A stretch of 64,000 nucleotides of DNA from Calliopum simillimum (GCA_951812925.1 OX638370.1:38815948-38879947), one strand, 5' to 3'; shown: positions 45,833-57,181, numbered from the stretch's first letter. Notes: generated from the letters alone by a model not told the origin. Program-made: numbers and translations.

Positions 45833-48634
45833 TGTAATGTACACTTCTGGAAATTGGGTTATTAATTTATTTATTATGAAAATAACATAATTTTTATAAT
45901 TGAAAAATTGCGTTTCCATTTTTACTTATTTATTTACCCTATTTTTTACTATATTAGTAAATATTCAAACCAAGTCTGTTTAATATTCTATGGCTATGTT
46001 CACTGAAACGATATTCAGAATTGGCCATAATCTCGAAAGCAAAAACAAGACTCGAAATTTCGGCTTAGTTAATCTGCAAAGTATTGATTTCCGTCTTTCC
46101 TTTTCGAGCCATCAACCGAAGCTGACGAATAATGTGATATTCTATTTAATTTAACATTAAACATCACAGGTTGAAATTTGTTAAAAAGTTTAAAAATAGT
46201 TTACAAGAATTTCGTTAAAATAAAGTGTGCTTCATTTTGTTTTAAAATCAAAATAAATCCAAATAAAGAAATTAAATTAACATTAGCTCGGTGTCATAGA
46301 ATATCTTTCGGCTTTAAAGGAAAATTAAATATATAATTTCAACAAACATCCAAGGTAATATTTATCTGAATTATTTTTCTTCTAACAAAGTATTAAAAAT
46401 CTAAATTTTTTAGACCCGTAATTTCATTAATTTTCTTGGAATTTTCAATTTTCATATCATACATATGTTATATGTATGCCTGTATGTTAAAAAAACATCA
46501 AAAAAACATAAGGTAAAAAAATCATTGTTTTCTGTACATTTGTACAATTCCAAAATTCTATTTTCTTTTCTCATTTTCTCATTTAAAGATCATAAATCTG
46601 GTGAGACTGAGAAAAGCTTTGCTTTGCTAAAACTCAGCTCACCAGCATATTTTTATTACGGATTCTTCATTTCTCGAAGGCTTGTATACCTTGGCTCAAC
46701 TCCACTCTCATCAGTTCAAGTGCGGATTTCAAAGCGATTAAGAACAAATTTTGTATAGTATAAAATTCAGCTAAAAACATAATTCAAAACGGTAAAACTG
46801 TACCCAAAGTACAGCAAAGCAGAAAAACGTGATTTAGAGTTAAAATTATAAGCAAATTTCGACTTAAAAACGCTTTAAAAAAGATTTGAAAAAAACTAAA
46901 TTTCAAAATTCCTATATTCGGCATAATTTACGCGGTTTTTGTGTAATTGAGTAAAGTTTTTGTTTTATATTGCACCAAATCCTAAAAGTTGCAAAAATGG
47001 TATAAATTAGTTTTTTTTTGTGAAAAAAATGCTTATTCTAGTTTTATTTTGGGCTTAACTTGAACGTTAAAATAATTCTAAATCATTTGCTACTCTAAGA
47101 AACAAAGAAAGTGTTTAAAAGAAATTCTTTTGTGCTTCAAAAAATTACAAATTAAATTTAAAGCAAACTAAGAATATTAACAATCTAGATAAATTTTCGT
47201 GCTAACTAAATCTAAAAATAAGTAAAAATATAAGAAACATCCTAAATACAAGTAATTTCACACATTGAAATTAATACCATAAACATAATTATACATTTGC
47301 CACATTAGCTCCAGTCAACTCTACACAATTGGAAGGCCTTTCATCAGTGTGGTGACAAACAAGCAAAGTGAGTGTGTGTAATATTCTATTTTTTTCTTTA
47401 TATTGATTTTTCTTAAGATTCAAAAAGAGCATAAAAATTGCAAAAGCTGCAGTTGCCAAAAATTCTCATTAGCTAAAGTGCATTGATAACAAAGATAAAG
47501 GGTGATAACCAAATTCACCACACGATCGCTTTGCGTGAGAACCTTTGGTGTGCATCGCTCTCTTTGTTTACGCTTGTTGTTGTAAATCTTTTGCTATACT
47601 TAAACTTGGAAATGGATAAACTGTAAAAGTTTATGTATTTGTTCTGATTATAATTTTCTTCTAATTCTAATTCTTTTAATTTGCTAACTTACAAAAACAA
47701 GCTAACGACAAAAAAGAAGTTGCAATTCTTATGGCCTATTTTTTAATTACCAAAATTTCTTAACCATTTTAAATTTAAGTTAACTCACACATACACACAT
47801 TTAAATAATTTGGTGTGTTGTGTTCCAATATAATTTTCATTCCAATGATTTAAAAGATCCAATACTTGCACAATATTTTTAAAGAGACCAATACGTAAAC
47901 TGTTCAAGTTTTGGTTTTTCTTTGTATGCGTGAAGCTATTTTTAGGCGTAGGCCATCATTTTTCTATGCGTTTTGAATCAAAATTCGAATTAAATTTAAA
48001 ATAATGCTTAAAATGTTATTAAACTTAATTTACTCTTACCTTAAATTTATAAGAATGTTTTATACTATCCTTTAAGGGATTAAAAAGTCTAAGCTGGTTT
48101 AATAGCGTTTTTGTTCAAAATTGAGTATAAACTCGTATCTAAAATTTTTTATTATGGAATTTTTGTAAAATAAAATTTGAAATAATGGAATACTAAATTA
48201 ATTAAAGTTTCCTTTAGGGATATGATGGGATAGGGTAAATTTATTTGGGATCTTATAAAATTTGCGTATAAGATCATGGAGGGGTGGGTTTCGACGCAGT
48301 ATCTTGGTTAACATCTTCAAGATACCTACAAATTCCTCAATTCAATCGATACTTTCAATCTTTTGCTATTTTCATTAGACTATACAGGGGTAATTTTAGT
48401 ATGGTCTTTCTTGGTCCATTTAATTGAATTCATAGGGAGTCTATAATAATTTTTTTTTCTGTAACATTGTGAGTGCGTGGGTAGGTCACGAACCCCCCCA
48501 GCCGACTGCTTGCTAGCCCAGTCAATGGCTCCCGCCCGACCTCACCACCACCAACGATCGAGCATCTCCTTTTTAGGTTGTGTTGCAAAATCGTTATGCA
48601 ATTTGCATCTATACAATTTTGTCTGCACGTTACA
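45833..48634. mobile_element. Unidentified 2.8-kb insertion with TG...CA ends and 4-bp GTCC duplication
   Basis: GTCC occurs at 45829-45832 and 48635-48638 while the intact rosa element has it once. The insert starts TGTAATGTACAC and ends GTGCACGTTACA-like (GTCTGCACGTTACA), giving short inverted ends of the LTR-retrotransposon style. No gag, pol or transposase is found, and I could not see long terminal direct repeats. Its last 200 bp are more GC-rich than the rest. Confidence 0.7.
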
Positions 48635-48928
48635 GTCCTCTTCAACATTTTGCTCTACAGCGGCAATTGTTTCTTCGGTGCGCACTGTTCGACGTCTCTG
48701 CGGATGCGTATTATCACATAGAGTAAACGTAGTGCGAAAACGACCCATGGTTAACCGAATTAATTGCTCTGATGGACGATTATGTCGACCATAAAATGGA
48801 CGGAGCTTGCGGTAAACTTCGCGAACTGAACCATTATTTTCGAAATAAATTTGCACGATTTGCAAGCGTTGTTCTTTTGTCAACCTGTTTATGATAAAAT
48901 GGCAAACGAAATTGAACATAAATGACAT
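48635..48928 (-). pseudogene. Rosa-type transposase, N-terminal part
   Basis: It encodes the HTH region (RLTKEQRLQIVQIYFENNGS, RRTVRTEETIAAVEQNVEED) and is cut after the EED codons by the insertion. The frame up to the break is intact. It differs from the 54-kb copy by single substitutions such as RTVRT for RTMRT. Confidence 0.88.
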
Positions 48929-49138
48929 TAGAGTTGCCAGATTTGACCACAAAATGCCAGTTTTATCTCAATTCGAAAAACAAAACTCTAAAAAAAACAC
49001 CCAAGCAAAAAAACAGTCAATAAACTACATAACTTTATAATTTATCTAGGGGAATCTGCCTATCTATCGATAAAATTCTCGTAATTTCGAGAGCCTGCAC
49101 TGTATTTGGCCAAAAAGTCTGCCATTGTAGGTTTTAAT

Positions 49139-51179
49139 TAGTGATGTTCCGGATGTCGCATCCCATCGCAAATATGCCGGTGCTCCGCATAAAAATGACA
49201 TCCGCATCCGCCTCCGCATACATTTTGCGGATATTCGTTTTTTTTTTTACTTGGAAACAGTGTCGCTTTTTTAGTCATGACAGTGAGCTAGTGTTGTAAA
49301 TGTAACACAGAAAATTTGACAGCTTGAAAACACATGCTTTCAATGGCAACACTGCTTGTAAATGACATTTGGTTGCTTCAAAACATTGCTTGGCTTGGTT
49401 TGGCATGCGCCAATTTGTTTTGCAGATTCCTTAAAATGCCGCCAATAAGATCATCCGGTGTGTGGAAATATTTTGATAAAATAAATTGTGATAGTGCTAA
49501 GTGTAAAATATGCAAGAAACCTTATTCCACAAAAGGCCGCACGACCTCAACATTAAAAAATCATTTACGCTCACAGCACGATGAGCAATTCACAGAATTC
49601 TCAAAAGGTGATGAGGCCAACATTTTAAGTGTCCAAACAAATGAGGCCGCGTTAAAACAATCTAGCATTGAAAATGCACTCTCGTTACATTCTGAAACAC
49701 AACATCCAAAAGCCGAATTATTTGACAAATACGTAGCTGAAATGCTAGCACTGGAGGATTTACCGTTTTCTTTTGTCGATTCGGTTGGATTTAGAAGACT
49801 TATAAGCTGTCTGCAGCCGCGTTACTATCTCCGAGGAAGGAAATTTTTTACCGCATTAACATGTGAAGACGTGTACGCCTATGTTTGTATTCTGGCACGA
49901 ACACGATCAATCAGCTCTCCGCTCAAGAATGGAATATGATCACAACAATTGTCAGCATATTAAAACCGGTTGAAGAGACAACACTTGCGTTATGCAATAC
50001 TAACGCTTGCATATCTTCTGTAATACCTTACATAAAAGTACTTGAAACGTCATTGGATAGGGTATATGATCTTGAATATGATTCGAATATAAGATTGGTA
50101 ATTCGGAAACTTCAGAGTGAGCTAGACGATAAGTTTTCAATAATGATGACGAATGACCTTTTGACTATTGCAACGTACTTAGATCCTAGGTATAAAGCGA
50201 AATTTTTTGATGCGACAGAAAAAGAAAATATAATGTCAAAAATTTTGAATTCGTTGAAAACAACCAAAACGACATCAGATATTCATCAAAATATTTCGCA
50301 GAGCGAAAATGAGATCATCAAACCATTAGGTTTTATTGATTCATTACTAACTGAACGTTTACGTGAAGATGAAGAACATAATTTTGATAATCCTGAAAGT
50401 CAGGATTCTAGAAGCCTTTTGTGCGAATATGAAAACTTTAAAAAAATTGATATTACTAATAATCCTCTAATGTGGTGGAAGAATAATGAAAAATATTCTA
50501 TTTTTTATGACATGGTTTATAAATTTTTATCAGCTCCTCCAACAACGGTTGCAAGTGAACGTCTCTTTAGTGGTGCTGGATTAATTTATACTGACCAAAG
50601 AAACCGACTGCAACCAGAAAAAGCCGCTAAATTGCTTTTCATCAAATATGCTTTAAAAGCATGTAATTTCGATTACTAATATAAATAATCTAATATAAAT
50701 ATTGTATCCAAAACACGGCGTATAGCGTGTTATTTAATAAATTTAAGTTTTTTTTGTTTCAAAATGAATTGTTGATTTTTATTATATTTTTTAAGTGATA
50801 CTGACCAAAGAAACCGACTGCAACCAGAAAAAGCCGCTAAATTGCTTTTCATCAAATATGTTTTAAAAGCATGTAATTTCGATTACTAATATAAATAATC
50901 TAATATAAATATTGTATCCAAAACACGGATAAATAAAAAATACATAAACTCGTTTCTTTATTTATTCTTTAATTATATTTATTCAAATTTTTTATAGTTT
51001 CGTTTTTAACTTTTAATCACAATTGCATACCTAAATTAAAATTTGAATTAAGGGAAAAACGTAAGCGAATATCCGCATCCGAAACTCGCATCCGCATCCG
51101 CTTGTCGAGACATCTACATCCGCAACGAAACCAACGCATACGCATCCGCCTCCGCAAAAACTGATTTTGAACATCACTA
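49139..51179 (+). mobile_element. hAT element, internally deleted, with perfect 8-bp duplication
   Basis: GTTTTAAT flanks it exactly (49131-49138 and 51180-51187). The ends are TAGTGATGTTC and GAACATCACTA. Subterminal stretches are rich in GCATCCGC words on both sides, as in hAT transposase-binding regions. The 3' coding end is duplicated: 50589-50717 recurs at about 50799-50927. Confidence 0.93.
49436..50679 (+). pseudogene. hAT transposase with BED finger; catalytic centre deleted
   Basis: From MPPIRSSGVWKYF a BED zinc finger follows (AKCKICKKPYSTKG ... LKNHLRSQH). The first frame ends at 49939; a second frame from about 49895 continues with LSAQEWNMITTIVSILKPVE and runs to the hAT dimerisation region (LSAPPTTVASERLFSGAG, TDQRNRL) at 50679. 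Compared with ZBED-type hAT proteins of 600-700 residues, a central block of a few hundred codons, including most of the RNase H-like fold, is missing, and the junction shifts the frame. It cannot be active, but its ends could be moved in trans. Confidence 0.9.
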
Positions 51180-51189
51180 GTTTTAATTG

Positions 51190-51285
51190 TAGCTAGCGTA
51201 GCATGTCTCAAAACCACAGTGTGTTACCAACTAACAATTTGACAATTTTTCACAGCAGACGGCGCTAGTGGGCCTTATGATCTAT
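51190..51285. other. Short spacer between the hAT and a tRNA-like repeat
   Basis: Nothing was recognised. Confidence 0.4.
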
Positions 51286-51324
51286 GCATATAGAGGATTC
51301 TGTACAGAGAAGCTTATCCGTGTC

Positions 51325-51405
51325 CAATAGCATAATTGCTAAAGCACCTCGTTTTCTTTTATTAGAAAACCGGAGTCACGGGTTCGAGTACGGTTTCTGG
51401 CAAGA
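51325..51405 (+). repeat. tRNA-like sequence
   Basis: TAGCATAATTGCTAAAGC resembles an A box and GGGTTCGAGTAC a B box. Between them GTTTTC and GAAAAC make an anticodon-arm-like hairpin. The T stem pairs poorly, so this is probably a tRNA-derived SINE or pseudogene. Confidence 0.4.
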
Positions 51406-51419
51406 TTTAACTAAAACTG

Positions 51420-52389
51420 ATCTGATGAGGCTATATACATGTTTATATATGAAAATAAAAAAATATGTATGCGGAAATAGCCGAAACATTTGTGATCAAT
51501 TTCCATGTTAACACTTGCTTGCGTCTGTTGTTGAAAAATTGCAAAAATTACTGTTTAATTAGTTCAACAAAAATTTATTTATTTTTCTTTATTTAATGGA
51601 ATTGAATATTTCTGGATAGAGCTTCTTTGTGGTTGAGGTCATCTATGCTGCAGCCTATGAAGCTTGCGCCTGAACAAAATCTTGCCTTGAAATTAAAAAA
51701 TTCCAATTGTTTAATTTCGAAAATTTTGAAAAAACTGTAAAGAGTGCATTTCCCCCTCTTCCCGATAGATACCCTCTAGCTAGTGTTTGGTGTCAAATAC
51801 CCAAAACATGTTACGACGTGTCACAATTATAAAGCTTAACGCATCTAGACAGAACAACAATTTCATTACTGGAAGGGGAAAAGGTTTTAGGCAAAATAAA
51901 AATTACATGTCTAGTAAAATCGATAAAAGTACCAATCTGAAAGTTGGCTCGATCTGATTTACATAGAATCTGCCATATTTAACATCATAAAATTCCAACC
52001 TGTAATTGGTAACTTTCATGGAGGACCAAGATTGAACAGCTTCAGTATTTTATAAAGCAACTTATATGGGCCGATCTATTCGAAAGTTTTCCATATTATT
52101 CTTTCATAAATGTATGTTAAACAGGAATTTAAGGAAATTCCTTGACAGATTGCGTAGAGAAAGCAATTACTCCAATAAACGCCTCTGCATGCAACTTTGT
52201 ATATGAAAAATGATTATCATGGGTTTTTCCATTGTCATTTACTATTTTGCTCTAAACTGATTTATTTGATTTATTTTTGTTTAAAGTTAATTGAAAATAA
52301 GCAATAGTGCGCTCTGCTAATCAAAAGTCTACGCGTCGTTCATTCGAGTCTCGAAGAATAAATAACAAACTTCAAAATTCAAAAATTTA
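51420..52389. other. Intergenic/intronic sequence upstream of the trypsin gene
   Basis: No coding sequence was found. It may hold upstream control of the trypsin gene, but no specific site is recognised. Confidence 0.4.
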
Positions 52390-52390
52390 C

Positions 52391-52420
52391 TATAAAAATA
52401 CAGTGATTTCTCTTCACTTC
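52391..52420 (+). promoter_or_regulatory. TATA-type promoter of the trypsin gene
   Basis: TATAAAAATA at 52391-52400 is followed about 25 bases later by TTCACTTC, an initiator-like start. The ATG lies a further 25-30 bases downstream, giving a very short leader, usual for secreted protease genes of flies. Confidence 0.65.
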
Positions 52421-52442
52421 CATAGTAAACATTAGTTTCGAA

Positions 52443-53213
52443 ATGTTTCGTTTTCTCGTATTCTTAGTCTTATTGGCTTGCGCCTTTGGCAATAGTATAC
52501 TACCAAAATATTCATCACCTCACGGTCGTATTGTTGGTGGTAAGGACACCACTATAGAAAAACATCCTTATCAGGTTTCGGTAAGACTTGAAGACGGCAG
52601 GCATTTTTGCGGCGGTAGTATAGTAGAAAGTAAGAAGGTAATTTCTGCTGCTCATTGCTTTAATGATAAGCCAAATGAGAAGTTTGCAATTCAATATGGA
52701 CTCACAGAAATAGGAACAAGCAAAAATGTGATTTCTGTTGCAAACGTAACATGTCACCCGGACTTTAGTTACAATACCGCAGTCGCCGATGTTTGTGTGC
52801 TTCGACTGGATAGCGATATCCCTTTTAGCGATTCGGCAAGACCTATTCCACTTGCAAAAGAAGAACCAAGTGTAGGAGCAAAAGCTGTAGTAACTGGCTG
52901 GGGTTACTTAAAAGAAGTTCCCGACTGGATGCCTGGGCCAGAACCAGATGTCTTGCAAGAAGTTGAGATAAAAATTATTGATAGGGAAGCATGTAAGCTT
53001 ACTGTTACGGGCTTTAAGGTTGACAACAGTATGTTGTGCGCTGGTGTAGGAGAAGGTGGTAAAGATGCTTGTAAAGGTGACTCCGGTGGCCCATTAGCTG
53101 TCGATAACATACTTGTTGGTGTTGTTTCGTGGGGCAACGGATGTGCTCGAGAGGATTCTCCAGGTGTGTATGCCAATGTTGCTGGACTACGTGATTGGAT
53201 CGATTCACATTAA
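52443..53213 (+). CDS. Trypsin-like serine protease (S1A), secreted, intronless
   Basis: This complete 256-residue protein has a signal peptide (MFRFLVFLVLLACAFG), a short propeptide and activation cleavage at R29|IVGG. The catalytic triad is His71 (SAAHC), Asp116 (ADVCVL) and Ser214 (GDSGGPL). Asp208, six residues before the Ser, and the glycines of SWGNGC predict trypsin specificity (cleavage after Lys/Arg). Six cysteines fit the usual three disulfides; Cys104 and Cys118 are an extra pair near the catalytic Asp. TATA box upstream, AATAAA at about 53274. It lies in a giant spondin intron on the opposite strand and is probably expressed independently, for example in gut or reproductive tract. 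The exact orthologue is not assigned. Confidence 0.95.
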   Translation: MFRFLVFLVLLACAFGNSILPKYSSPHGRIVGGKDTTIEKHPYQVSVRLEDGRHFCGGSIVESKKVISAAHCFNDKPNEKFAIQYGLTEIGTSKNVISVANVTCHPDFSYNTAVADVCVLRLDSDIPFSDSARPIPLAKEEPSVGAKAVVTGWGYLKEVPDWMPGPEPDVLQEVEIKIIDREACKLTVTGFKVDNSMLCAGVGEGGKDACKGDSGGPLAVDNILVGVVSWGNGCAREDSPGVYANVAGLRDWIDSH

Positions 53214-53289
53214 AAATATTTAACTATTATGTGAAATATTATGTAAAACAAGCTGATATTAAAAAGCTTAACCAATAAATTGTACATTT

Positions 53290-54093
53290 GCATTAAAAGA
53301 CACTGGCGATCAGTGCGCTTTGTAATGTTTGTATTTTATTTAATGAGTAAAAGACAATAATTTGCAGTGTTGCCATTGTGACATTTTCGGTGCCATACGT
53401 ACAATATATGTGACACTTTTTGGCTATGATTTTGTTTTTGATACGAAAAAGTTACATTTTATTCTAGACATTATACAAAGAAATTTCAAAGTTTACAAAA
53501 AATCGATTATACATACTTAAGTAGATGTTCTTGAAAACGCAGACATCCGAGCATAGTTTGTTCAAATTCATTGTTGCAGTGTGTACATTGTTGATTTCGA
53601 AATTCAACTAAATCCAAAATTTATTTTATTTTCATATCTTTATTATTAATACCTTTTAGTTGAAATCCACTCATAATTTTATTGTATTTCGCTTTAATTT
53701 TCTTTATTATTCAATAGACTCAACATCAAAAAAATTACACTTCCAAGGATTAGGCAACGATTTAACACGCATCATAAACATACGCAAATAAAGCGCACAT
53801 TTTTGCTGCCACCACAAATTCGACGAACCAGTACTTATGCGAAAACATTTTTCCCATTTTGGCAATTTTTTTTTTTTTTTGATTTTTATACTGCGAATGG
53901 CAATGGCATTTAATTTTTGGCTTACACTCAGAAATTCAATAATGGACATGCATTTTGTTAGTTAGGGCATTTAATTTTCCATAGACTCGTCTTGACAGTC
54001 TGCCGGATTTTGTTACAAAATTTCACATTTAGTGCTACTTAGGATTTCAAGCTCGCATCGATAAGCCGCCATTCTAACCTAGCCTAACATAAA
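53290..54093. other. Unassigned intron sequence
   Basis: No gene or repeat was recognised. CTAACCTAGCCTAAC occurs just before the rosa element. Confidence 0.45.
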
Positions 54094-54095
54094 TA

Positions 54096-55379
54096 AAGGG
54101 TGTTTTTTTTAGAGGTTTGTTTTTCGAATTGAGATAATTGAGATTGGCATTTTGTGGTCAAATCTGGCAACTCTAATGTCATTTATGTTCAATTTCGTTT
54201 GCCATTTTATCATAAACAGGTTGACAAAAGAACAACGCTTGCAAATCGTGCAAATTTATTTCGAAAATAATGGTTCAGTTCGCGAAGTTTACCGCAAGCT
54301 CCGTCCATTTTATGGTCGACATAATCGTCCATCAGAGCAATTAATTCGGTTAACCATGGGTCGTTTTCGCACTACGTTTACTCTATGTGATAATACGCAT
54401 CCGCAGAGACGTCGAACAATGCGCACCGAAGAAACAATTGCCGCTGTAGAGCAAAATGTTGAAGAGGACCCGAATGAATCGATTCGCCACCGTGCACAGC
54501 AATTGGAGCATTGTCCATCAACTTTATGGAAGATTTTGCGCAAAGATCTTGGCTTGCGACCTTACAAGATCCAGCTTGTGCAAGAATTAAAGCCGCGAGA
54601 CCATGCAATGCGTCGTGATTTTGGTGTATGGGCCGAAAATGAGATTGATCTCGATGCTGATTTTCATCGCAAAATTTTGTTCAGTGATGAGGCTCATTTT
54701 TGGTTGAATGGCTACGTCAACAAGCAAAATTGCCGCATTTGGAGTGAAGAGAATCCACATGAGACCCTTGAGACGCCATTACATCCACAAAAACTGACTG
54801 TTTGGTGTGCTCTATGGGCTGGTGGAGTCATTGGGCCATACTTCTTCCGAAATAATGCTGGAGAGTCAGTTACCGTTAATGGAGACCGGTATAGAGCCAT
54901 GATAACCGACTATTTTGTTCCCGAATTGGATGGCATGAATGTGGATGAGTTGCGGTTCCAACAAGACGGCGCTACATGCCACACAGCGCACGTCACAATC
55001 GATTTATTGAAGGAAACATTCGATGAGCGCATAATTTCGCGGAATGGACCTGTCAATTGGCCACCAAGATCGTGTCATTTGACACCATTGGATTATTTTC
55101 TTTGGGGATATGTGAAGTCGCTCGTCTACGCCAACAAACCAGAAACGTTAGGGGACTTGGAAGCCAACATTCGTGGCGTTATTGCCGACATACGGCCCCA
55201 TATGCTCGAAAAAGTGGTTGAAAATTGGACCTGTAGAATTGGCTTTATTCGAGCCAGCCGCGGCGGCCACATGCCCGAAATCATATTTAAACATTAATGG
55301 CCAAATTGATGGACATTAAAACGATTTTCTTGTGTTTTATTTCAATTCAAAGTTCTATACCTCTAAAAAAAACACCCTT
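54096..55379 (+). mobile_element. Rosa-type (DD41D) mariner, apparently complete
   Basis: Inverted ends AAGGGTGTTTTTTTTAGAGG and CCTCTAAAAAAAACACCCTT are nearly perfect and are flanked by TA (54094-54095, 55380-55381). The transposase frame is uninterrupted. Length 1.28 kb. Confidence 0.95.
54176..55297 (+). CDS. DD41D mariner (rosa family) transposase, intact
   Basis: The protein has 373 residues from the first ATG. The N-terminal helix-turn-helix part (RLTKEQRLQIVQIYFENNGS; SIRHRAQQLEHCPSTLWKIL) binds the element ends. The catalytic domain has three aspartates: FSDEAHF (171), QQDGATCHT (264) and PLDYFLWGY (306). The 41 residues between the second and third define the DD41D rosa group, distinct from DD34D mariner. 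The enzyme cuts and joins the inverted ends at TA. The open frame, all three catalytic residues, and matching ends suggest a recently active copy. A near-identical split copy lies at 44895-49002. Confidence 0.93.
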   Translation: MSFMFNFVCHFIINRLTKEQRLQIVQIYFENNGSVREVYRKLRPFYGRHNRPSEQLIRLTMGRFRTTFTLCDNTHPQRRRTMRTEETIAAVEQNVEEDPNESIRHRAQQLEHCPSTLWKILRKDLGLRPYKIQLVQELKPRDHAMRRDFGVWAENEIDLDADFHRKILFSDEAHFWLNGYVNKQNCRIWSEENPHETLETPLHPQKLTVWCALWAGGVIGPYFFRNNAGESVTVNGDRYRAMITDYFVPELDGMNVDELRFQQDGATCHTAHVTIDLLKETFDERIISRNGPVNWPPRSCHLTPLDYFLWGYVKSLVYANKPETLGDLEANIRGVIADIRPHMLEKVVENWTCRIGFIRASRGGHMPEIIFKH

Positions 55380-55547
55380 TATTCATCTAAAAAGTTCGAA
55401 GTAATTACTATCAAAACTGTTCAAAAGGTTGAGGAAGTCATAAAATAGAAACAATGTGTAAGATATCAGGAAATTCAGCAATCCTAGATCATAGCGTATA
55501 AGATGACACAACCGGTTTTATGGCCTAAAATTACCATGCCCTGTTAT

Positions 55548-56092
55548 ACGTTAGGAAATAACGCCTAATGAAATAACGCGCAAAAAAAAATGACGTAGGT
55601 AATAACGCCCAAAAACAAAAACCAAATAACGCCCAATATATTTTTATATAAATTTGGGCGATAATCATTTTGGAAATAACGCCAAATATTTGGGCTTTAA
55701 TTCGTTTTTTTGTGCGTTATTTCGTTTAAAATAAAAAAAAAACGCAATAAAGCCCAAAAGCAAAAAACCAAATAACGCCCAAATAATTTTCATGCAAATA
55801 AATTTTGGGCGGCGCTATTTCTAAGATGACTATCGCCCAAATTTATATGAAAATAATGGTGTTAGGAAATAACTCCCAATGAAATAACGACCAAAACAAA
55901 AAACCGAAATAACGCCTAAAATTTATGAAATAACGCCCAACAATAAAAACGAAATAATGCCCAAAATATTTTCATATAAATTTGGGCGATAATCATTTTG
56001 GAAATAACGCCCAAAATTTTGGGCTATATTTCATTTTTTTGGGAGTTATTAGGTACGTTTGAAATAAAAAAAACGAAATAACGCCCAAAGGC
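55548..56092. repeat. Dense cluster of AAATAACGCCCAAA repeats in both orientations
   Basis: At least fifteen close matches to GAAATAACGCCCAAA or its complement TTTGGGCGTTATTTC occur in about 550 bp. A longer unit, ATAAATTTGGGCGATAATCA plus TTTTGGAAATAACGCC, occurs twice about 320 bp apart (about 55657 and 55977). CG-containing words are rare in the surrounding intron, so the cluster stands out. Confidence 0.75.
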
Positions 56093-56094
56093 TC

Positions 56095-57180
56095 TAATGC
56101 CCTCATTTTTTATCACTAATGCGGCCAAAAATGTTCACTTCTTAAATTCACTACAATTTTGAAATATTCCCTTTTTTAACAGTGTTTTCTGATTTTTCAC
56201 TTTAGTTTAGTCCTTGCTTTTTTATCACCACAACGCTTCATTGTTGTGGTCCATTGTAATTACAAACGCTTTCAATTTCTATTTTATGGGCAGGCGGAGC
56301 ACAGTAACAACTTCCACAAATAAAAATGCGTATATAATTTGGACAGTGTCGACAGCAAAAACAACAACAACAACAACAGTAGCGCACATTACACTTGTAT
56401 TTTGTTGGCCTTGTCGAGTGTGAACCATGTCCTTTTATGTGCCTGGTCTGGACTGCACGGTCATTATTCTTTATTTCTTGGTTTTCCGCCTTTTTATTAT
56501 TACATCGAGCATTACTGCTACGACTACGGATTTCTTGGGACTCATTGGCAGTTTTAGGTGGTTGATTTTTTTTTTCTTCTTCTTTTATGACAAACTTTAG
56601 CAGAGAAAGCCCTGTTTAAGTGTTACCCTTGCTGGCACTTTTCTAGTAATAACGCAAAAGCAACAAAAGTAGGTGTTAATTTTAAGTATTCTATGTGGTA
56701 TATAATGTGATATATATATGTTTTTTGTTGTTGTGTTATTTCTGTTGCTGTAACCGGAAATTACTACTTCTATTTTTTCATTTATTGTTGTAATTTTTGT
56801 GTAATTTCTTCTACATTTTACCATGATTTTTGTTAATATTCTCAAAATTTTTTCTACAAATGCTGAATCTATGATTTTTTTTCTTGTACAATAGAAAAAT
56901 AAGTGACTAACAATGAGCACAAGTTTTCTTAGCAAATGAGTGCCGATACTCAAAATTTTCAATGCTTCGTATTTTATAAAAGTGGTCAATATCTATAAAA
57001 TTGTTATTACATTGATTAATCTGATTTTATGATGATGCCCAACACAGTGCGCTTGGATAAGGTTTAACCCGAAAGTTCGTGCCCATCCAATTTCTTTCTG
57101 GACTAATTTAAGCAAAAAAATTTAAATAATTTTTGGAAAGATTTATGAAATAAATAAATAACCTTAAAAATTTGAAAAAA
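56095..57180. other. Unassigned intron sequence
   Basis: It holds CAACAACAA and T-rich low-complexity tracts and no credible gene. Confidence 0.45.
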
Positions 57181-57181
57181 A

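Larger units (their letters stand above)
44895..49002 (-). mobile_element. Rosa-type (DD41D) mariner, split by a 2.8-kb insertion
   Basis: The left end AAGGGTGCTTTTTTTAGAGG follows TA (44893-44894). The right end CTCTAAAAAAAACACCC is at 48986-49002. The two halves of the transposase gene are in the same orientation and match the intact element at 54096 nearly base for base. They are separated by 45833-48634. Confidence 0.85.

Noticed and set aside
46465..46758. 97-residue plus-strand frame in the 2.8-kb insertion
   Set aside because: No motif, AT-rich composition, no conserved feature. It is probably random.
45833..48634. Interpretation as original host DNA between two separate half elements
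   Set aside because: The two halves match one intact element continuously, with GTCC doubled at the junctions. This fits insertion into one element better.
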